A stretch of 10,185 bases of DNA from an uncultured Clostridia bacterium (lineage in GTDB: Bacteria > Bacillota > Clostridia > Oscillospirales > Oscillospiraceae), in the NCBI GenBank assembly GCA_947176425.1, contig CAMWQV010000033.1, positions 1 to 10,185 of the forward strand. Direction: 5' to 3'. The translations under genes and the position numbers were made by a program. Under the pieces are notes generated by a model. The model saw nothing but the letters and a program-made list of their open reading frames with translations. It did no database searches and was not told the origin of the DNA. Below are positions 6,193 through 10,185 of the stretch, piece after piece (positions within the stretch are counted from its first letter, which is position 1; each line of letters opens with the position of its first letter).

Positions 6193-6861
6193 TTATTTAT
6201 AGTATGCTTTAACATTTCCAATCAGTTTTATATTCCCGTTATCAATAACTATCGCTCCAGATCCGAGTGCGGCTGCATATACAGTTTTTCCACGTTCAGC
6301 GATTACTCGTTGAATTGACTCATTCTGTATATCAGTACCTTCGTAGTGGACTTCAACATAAAAGTCATTCAAATATGGAAGCCCATTATAATACCGAAAT
6401 TCGGAATAGTCTTCATCAGGCGATAAATGGTATTCTGACAGCTGAATTACAGCGCCTGCGCTATATCCCATAACAATACCGTCATGTTTCATTAAGGAGT
6501 CATACAGGTTGAATTCTTTAATTCGATCCATCATCCTATCCGGCAGTCCGCCGGGAAAGTAAACGATATCCGCCTTTTCAATTTTCCGTGCAGCCGATTC
6601 CGCGGTATCGGTAAAATAATTTATAAATGTAATATTTCCCTTTGGTATTCCATAAGACGCTAATCCATCTGTAATACCATCATAGTATTTGCCGTTTTCT
6701 TTGCTGTACAGGACATTCCAGTCTGCGATGGATCTAACACGATTATCACGAAAAGAAAATGCAACAACGGCAACCGAATGAGTTGGCTTTATGTACTTTT
6801 TCAATTCATCATAGAGCCAAAGGGCATCTATGTCGTATCCTTCAAGCAAAATATTGATCAT
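6193..6861 (-). CDS. Peptidase E-like (S51 family) class I glutamine amidotransferase-fold protein (222 aa)
   Basis: The protein has the S51/PF03575 layout: a YFPGGLPDR loop (101-109), the nucleophile elbow GYSAGA (132-137) with Ser134, D149 15 residues later and H172 38 residues later. In Salmonella PepE the Ser120-Asp135-His157 triad has steps of 15 and 37, so the proposed triad fits well. PepE cleaves N-terminal Asp dipeptides; substrate here is unknown. The frame is open to a TTG at 6930, but that TTG is the -35 box of the promoter. The first sensible start is ATG 6861, with GAGG 9 nt upstream. There is no signal peptide, so a cytoplasmic enzyme is expected. The gene is AT-richer than its neighbours (one 60-nt sample is 37% GC), a possible sign of transfer. 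It is transcribed divergently from the hybrid kinase. Confidence 0.87.
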   Translation of the reverse strand: MINILLEGYDIDALWLYDELKKYIKPTHSVAVVAFSFRDNRVRSIADWNVLYSKENGKYYDGITDGLASYGIPKGNITFINYFTDTAESAARKIEKADIVYFPGGLPDRMMDRIKEFNLYDSLMKHDGIVMGYSAGAVIQLSEYHLSPDEDYSEFRYYNGLPYLNDFYVEVHYEGTDIQNESIQRVIAERGKTVYAAALGSGAIVIDNGNIKLIGNVKAYYK

Positions 6862-6870
6862 GATTGATTG

Positions 6871-6874
6871 CCTC
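6871..6874 (-). promoter_or_regulatory. Shine-Dalgarno GAGG deciding the S51-like start
   Basis: GAGG within GTGAGG on the minus strand, 9 nt before ATG 6861. With the promoter at 6902-6930 it rejects the 23-residue longer reading from TTG 6930. Confidence 0.6.
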
Positions 6875-6901
6875 ACATTCAAATCCCGATTTACCGCTCT
6901 G

Positions 6902-6930
6902 ATTATACCACAGCCGGTTTTCTGTTTCAA
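6902..6930 (-). promoter_or_regulatory. Strong promoter of the S51-like gene
   Basis: On the minus strand TTGAAA (6930-6925), exactly 17 nt, then a perfect TATAAT (6907-6902) preceded by TGG (extended -10). The start site would fall near 6895, with a leader of about 34 nt. This is the best-looking promoter in the window. Confidence 0.82.
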
Positions 6931-6937
6931 GCTGTGG
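6908..6937. repeat. 7-bp inverted repeat bracketing the S51-like promoter (candidate operator)
   Basis: CCACAGC (6908-6914) and GCTGTGG (6931-6937) are perfect inverse copies separated by 16 nt. The left arm touches the -10 hexamer and the right arm touches the -35 hexamer. Arm centres are 23 nt apart, about two helix turns. Neither predicted transcript of this divergent region includes it, so it is more likely a protein-binding site than an RNA hairpin. The regulator is unknown. Confidence 0.45.
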
Positions 6938-6976
6938 CCAGCGAAATCACCGGTGTAATTTTATCAAAGACTGAGG

Positions 6977-7005
6977 TTGTGCATGATAGAAAAATGTGAT
7001 ATAAT
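6977..7005 (+). promoter_or_regulatory. Extended -10 promoter of the hybrid histidine kinase
   Basis: TTGTGC (6977-6982), 17-nt spacer, TATAAT (7000-7005) directly preceded by TGA (extended -10). The start site would be near 7012, giving a leader of about 29 nt that contains AAAGGA at 7025-7030. Confidence 0.72.
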
Positions 7006-7040
7006 AAAATAATCATCAGATCAAAAAGGATATGAGCAGT

Positions 7041-10000
7041 ATGAAAGAAAAACGAAACATAACAACACGCGCACACAGAGTAAAACAAATGCTCTGTCTT
7101 CTGCTGTGCCTTTTCATGTTCAGCCATACGGAGGCAAACGCGGCGGACAATACGAACATGACGGTAAAAGCGGGCGTTTTCTATTTTGACGGCTACCATA
7201 TGGAGAGCGAAAACGGCGGACTGACCGGATACGGCATTGAATTTCTGAACCTTGTGTCCCAATACTCCCATCTGAACTTTTCATTCGTCGGGTATGACAA
7301 GTCGTGGGGGGATATGCTTGCCATGCTGGACAGCGGTGAAATTGATGTGGTTACGTCCGCCCGGAAGACGCCGGAAAGGGAAGAAAAATACGCTTTCTCC
7401 CTGCCCATGGGAAGAAACAGCACGGTCCTGTCCATTCGGGCTGACAACACCAGCCAGCGTTCCGGCGAATATGCCACTTACAATGGGATGACAATCGGTG
7501 TTGTAGGCGGAAGCAGCCAGAATCAGAGCCTGGTTGAGTTCGCACAGGAAAACGGCTTCTCCTACAAGGCCAGGGAGTATGCTGACGCCGAACAGATGGC
7601 GGATGACCTGCAAAACGGAACCATTGACGCAATCCTGTCAAGCAACCTGAGAAGAACAGAAAACGAAAAAACTTTGGATGTGATCGAAACAGCTTATTTT
7701 TACGCGATTGTCCGAAAAGAGAATGAGGAACTGCTGTCAGAGATCAATTATGCCATTGACCAGATGAATATCAACGAGGGGGACTGGTCGAATATCATGT
7801 TTTACCAGTATTACGGCAGCAGTCCCCCCACAACACTCTCTTTTACACAGCGCGAACAGGACTATATACGGGATGTAGCCGCGGGCCGCAAACAGATTAC
7901 CGTCACCTCTATGGGCGACCGAAAACCCTACTCCTATGTGGAGAACGGCGAGCTGACGGGAATCCTGCCGGACTACTTTGCGGAGCTGATGGAACTTGCC
8001 GGACTGTCCTATGAGACTGTCGTGCCAAAGGACCGGGCGGAATATTACGACCTTGCGGACAACGACGGTGTGGACGTTGTCATTGACTGGCGGCAGGATC
8101 AGCTGAAAGCAGACAAAACCGAACGGAAAGGATTTTATACAGACCCCTATCTGAACACCGGTGTCGCGCTCGTGACCCGGAAGGATTTCAGCGGCAAGAT
8201 CGCGACGCTGGCGGTGGCGGACCTTCAGGGGGATATCGCGATTGAGCAGGATATGATTAAGGGCGCCGAGGTTTTGAACTGCCAGACCCGTGAGAGCGCG
8301 CTGCAAGCGGTTCTGGACGGAAAGGCGGACGCTACCTATGTGTACACCTATACGGCCCAATCGTTTGTGAACAACGACCCTACCGCGTCTCTGCAATACA
8401 GCATGGCCACTTCTATGCACTTCAATTTCAATATGTACATCAGGAGCAGCTGCGACCATGAACTCGTTACGATCCTGAATAAGTGCATCGAGCAGATGCC
8501 GGATGACGCTATGCGCCAGCTCATCACAACGTACACCGCAAATACGCCCGGCAACGTGTCCTTTCACCAGTATATGCGGGCCAATCCGGAGATACTGGCT
8601 GTGTCAGCGCTGCTGGCCGCCGCGGTCATCGGCGTGATTATCACCCTCCATCTGCGGTCGCAGTGGAGCAAAAAGCTCCTCCAGACGACCGAGTTCGCAA
8701 ACAGGGAGCTGGAGGAACAGCTTGCGATTGTCAACACGCTGAGCCGGGACTATATCAATGTCTACGCGGTTGACTTCCAAACAACAGCCGTCCGGTCAGT
8801 GAAGATATCAGGCTATGCAGCCGCCGGATTGGAGCAGGATTCTCCGAAAGCAGTCCTCTATAACGATGTCTTGACAGATTATGTCAATTACCGGGTTGTC
8901 CCAGAGGATCGGCAGTATGTGAAAGAAGCGATGGAACTGGACACCGTAATCGAAAAGCTGAAGACCAGCACGGAGTATTCCGGAAGCTACCGGGTACTGG
9001 TGGACGGTGAAGTGCATACCTACCAGTTTGTCTGCGCCGCCTACCTGCCGTCAGGCGCAAACGGACAGGAACAAAGCGGATTTTTCCTGGTTGGATTCCG
9101 CAGTATCGACGAAATCGTCCGCAAAGAGCAGGAGCAGAAAGCGGTCCTTGAAACAGCTCTGGGGGAAGCACAGCGCGCCAATGTCGCTAAAACCACTTTC
9201 CTGAACAATATGTCCCATGATATCCGGACGCCGATGAACGCGATTATCGGTTTTACTTCCCTGGCTGTGACCCATATCGAGAACCAGGAACAGGTAAAAG
9301 GCTATCTTGGAAAAATACTCACCTCCAGCAAGCATCTGCTCAGCCTGATAAACGATATTCTGGATATGAGCCGCATTGAGAGCGGCAAGGTCAAGATTGA
9401 GGAAAAGGAGACCAGTCTGCCGGAAATCATGCACGACCTGAAAACCATCGTGCAGGCGGACGTGAAGGCAAAGCAGCTCTCCTTCCATGTGGACACACTG
9501 GACGTTACAAACGAAACTATTATCTGTGACAAACTCCGTCTGAATCAGGTCCTGCTGAATATCCTGAGCAACGCCATGAAATACACCGGGCCGGGTGGAA
9601 CGGTCAGCGTCCGCATTATCCAGAAGGAGGACGCGGCGGAGGGATACGCGTCTTATCAGTTCCGAATTAAAGATTCCGGCATCGGCATGAGCAAAGAGTT
9701 TTTGAAGCATATTTTTGAGCCGTTTGAGCGGGAACAGACCGCGACCGTCAGCGGCATCCAGGGAACAGGTCTGGGTCTTGCCATCACAAAGAATATTATT
9801 GATATGATGGACGGAACGATTTCTGTGACCAGCGAGGAGGGAAAAGGTTCGGAATTTGTCGTATCCTTCCGCTTCCGGGTCAAAAACGATACAAACGATA
9901 CGGAAAATATGGCCTATGTCGAAAAACTGGCGGGCCTGCGTGCGCTGGTGGTGGACGACGATACCTATACCTGTACCAGCGTGAGCAAAATGCTGGCCTC

Positions 10001-10185
10001 TGTCGGAATGACAGCAGACTGGGCAACGCGGGGAGAAGAAGCTGTCATCCGGGCGGAGTTTGCTGTAGAACAGAACGAACCCTTCCGCGTGTTTCTCGTT
10101 GACTGGCTTCTCCCGGACCTCAACGGCGTCGAAACTGCGCGGCGTCTGCGCAGTACCGTTGGGGAGGACGCCGAAATTATTATCC
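7041..10185 (+). CDS. BvgS/EvgS-like hybrid sensor histidine kinase, two VFT domains, partial (1048 residues seen, 3' end outside window)
   Basis: The frame is open from ATG 7041 to the window end. ATG 7041 is preferred over in-frame ATG 7032 because AAAGGA ends 10 nt before it. A signal peptide (KQMLCLLLCLFMFS, cleavage near AnA/A 34-35) is followed by two SBP_bac_3-type Venus-flytrap domains, about 42-258 and 286-497. They are joined by LSFTQREQDYI, which resembles the LTPEE-type linker of BvgS relatives. One membrane span (518-538), a coiled linker and a PAS-like region (about 565-685) come next. HisKA has MSHDIRTPMNAIIGF with phospho-acceptor His726; HATPase has the N-box (N840/N844), DSGIG (878-882), FEPFERE and GTGLGL (908-913). 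The receiver begins near 968 with acidic residues 972-974 and phospho-acceptor Asp1021, then is cut. It should sense an extracellular small molecule, perhaps an amino acid, and pass phosphate His to Asp. The BvgS family often continues with an Hpt domain; this cannot be seen. Confidence 0.95.
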   Translation, partial: MKEKRNITTRAHRVKQMLCLLLCLFMFSHTEANAADNTNMTVKAGVFYFDGYHMESENGGLTGYGIEFLNLVSQYSHLNFSFVGYDKSWGDMLAMLDSGEIDVVTSARKTPEREEKYAFSLPMGRNSTVLSIRADNTSQRSGEYATYNGMTIGVVGGSSQNQSLVEFAQENGFSYKAREYADAEQMADDLQNGTIDAILSSNLRRTENEKTLDVIETAYFYAIVRKENEELLSEINYAIDQMNINEGDWSNIMFYQYYGSSPPTTLSFTQREQDYIRDVAAGRKQITVTSMGDRKPYSYVENGELTGILPDYFAELMELAGLSYETVVPKDRAEYYDLADNDGVDVVIDWRQDQLKADKTERKGFYTDPYLNTGVALVTRKDFSGKIATLAVADLQGDIAIEQDMIKGAEVLNCQTRESALQAVLDGKADATYVYTYTAQSFVNNDPTASLQYSMATSMHFNFNMYIRSSCDHELVTILNKCIEQMPDDAMRQLITTYTANTPGNVSFHQYMRANPEILAVSALLAAAVIGVIITLHLRSQWSKKLLQTTEFANRELEEQLAIVNTLSRDYINVYAVDFQTTAVRSVKISGYAAAGLEQDSPKAVLYNDVLTDYVNYRVVPEDRQYVKEAMELDTVIEKLKTSTEYSGSYRVLVDGEVHTYQFVCAAYLPSGANGQEQSGFFLVGFRSIDEIVRKEQEQKAVLETALGEAQRANVAKTTFLNNMSHDIRTPMNAIIGFTSLAVTHIENQEQVKGYLGKILTSSKHLLSLINDILDMSRIESGKVKIEEKETSLPEIMHDLKTIVQADVKAKQLSFHVDTLDVTNETIICDKLRLNQVLLNILSNAMKYTGPGGTVSVRIIQKEDAAEGYASYQFRIKDSGIGMSKEFLKHIFEPFEREQTATVSGIQGTGLGLAITKNIIDMMDGTISVTSEEGKGSEFVVSFRFRVKNDTNDTENMAYVEKLAGLRALVVDDDTYTCTSVSKMLASVGMTADWATRGEEAVIRAEFAVEQNEPFRVFLVDWLLPDLNGVETARRLRSTVGEDAEIII

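Noticed and set aside
6862..6930. TTG start at 6930 for the S51-like gene
   Set aside because: The TTG is part of the -35 box of the gene's own promoter and would not be in the transcript.
7737..9710. Minus-strand open frames of 276 and 219 codons opposite the hybrid kinase
   Set aside because: They lie wholly within the kinase frame, which has complete HisKA/HATPase motifs, and carry no recognisable domain.

Overview
The window looks like a chromosomal segment of a low-to-moderate GC Firmicute of class Clostridia, probably an Oscillospiraceae-type gut anaerobe. This rests on strong AAGGAGG-type ribosome binding sites, sigma-A-like promoters, a Clostridia-style surface protein ending in three SLH domains, and the family make-up (Uma2, BMP-type protein, two-VFT hybrid kinase). 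The placement is inference; no rRNA or other phylogenetic marker is present. No tRNA, rRNA, CRISPR array, IS element or phage gene was seen.

Layout. Positions 1-6930 are read from the minus strand and 6931-10185 from the plus strand. From right to left on the minus strand: a PepE/S51-like class I glutamine-amidotransferase-fold protein (6193-6861); smpB followed 15 nt later by a Uma2 (DUF820) protein (6064 to 5006); a cyclophilin-type peptidyl-prolyl isomerase (4444-4968) closed by a good intrinsic terminator; an exported RCC1-repeat plus SLH-domain surface protein (2415-4304) with its own promoter; and an apparent two-gene unit of a 663-aa BMP/PnrA-like protein (249-2240) overlapping by GTGA a metallophosphoesterase-like gene that leaves the window at position 1. 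On the plus strand a single large gene starts at 7041 and is still open at 10185: a BvgS/EvgS-like hybrid sensor histidine kinase with signal peptide, two periplasmic-binding-protein domains, one membrane span, a PAS-like region, HisKA, HATPase and a receiver domain cut by the window end.

How the parts relate. Most genes are independent short transcription units. Two places look regulated: the divergent control region between the S51-like gene and the hybrid kinase (6902-7005), where a 7-bp inverted repeat exactly brackets the S51-like promoter; and the coupled BMP-like/phosphoesterase pair. The BMP-like protein has no visible signal peptide or lipobox and carries an N-terminal ParB/sulfiredoxin-like motif, so it is unlikely to be an ordinary ABC transporter lipoprotein. 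That pair is the best candidate for an undescribed system. The Uma2 and S51-like genes look clearly more AT-rich than the genes around them, which may reflect separate acquisition.
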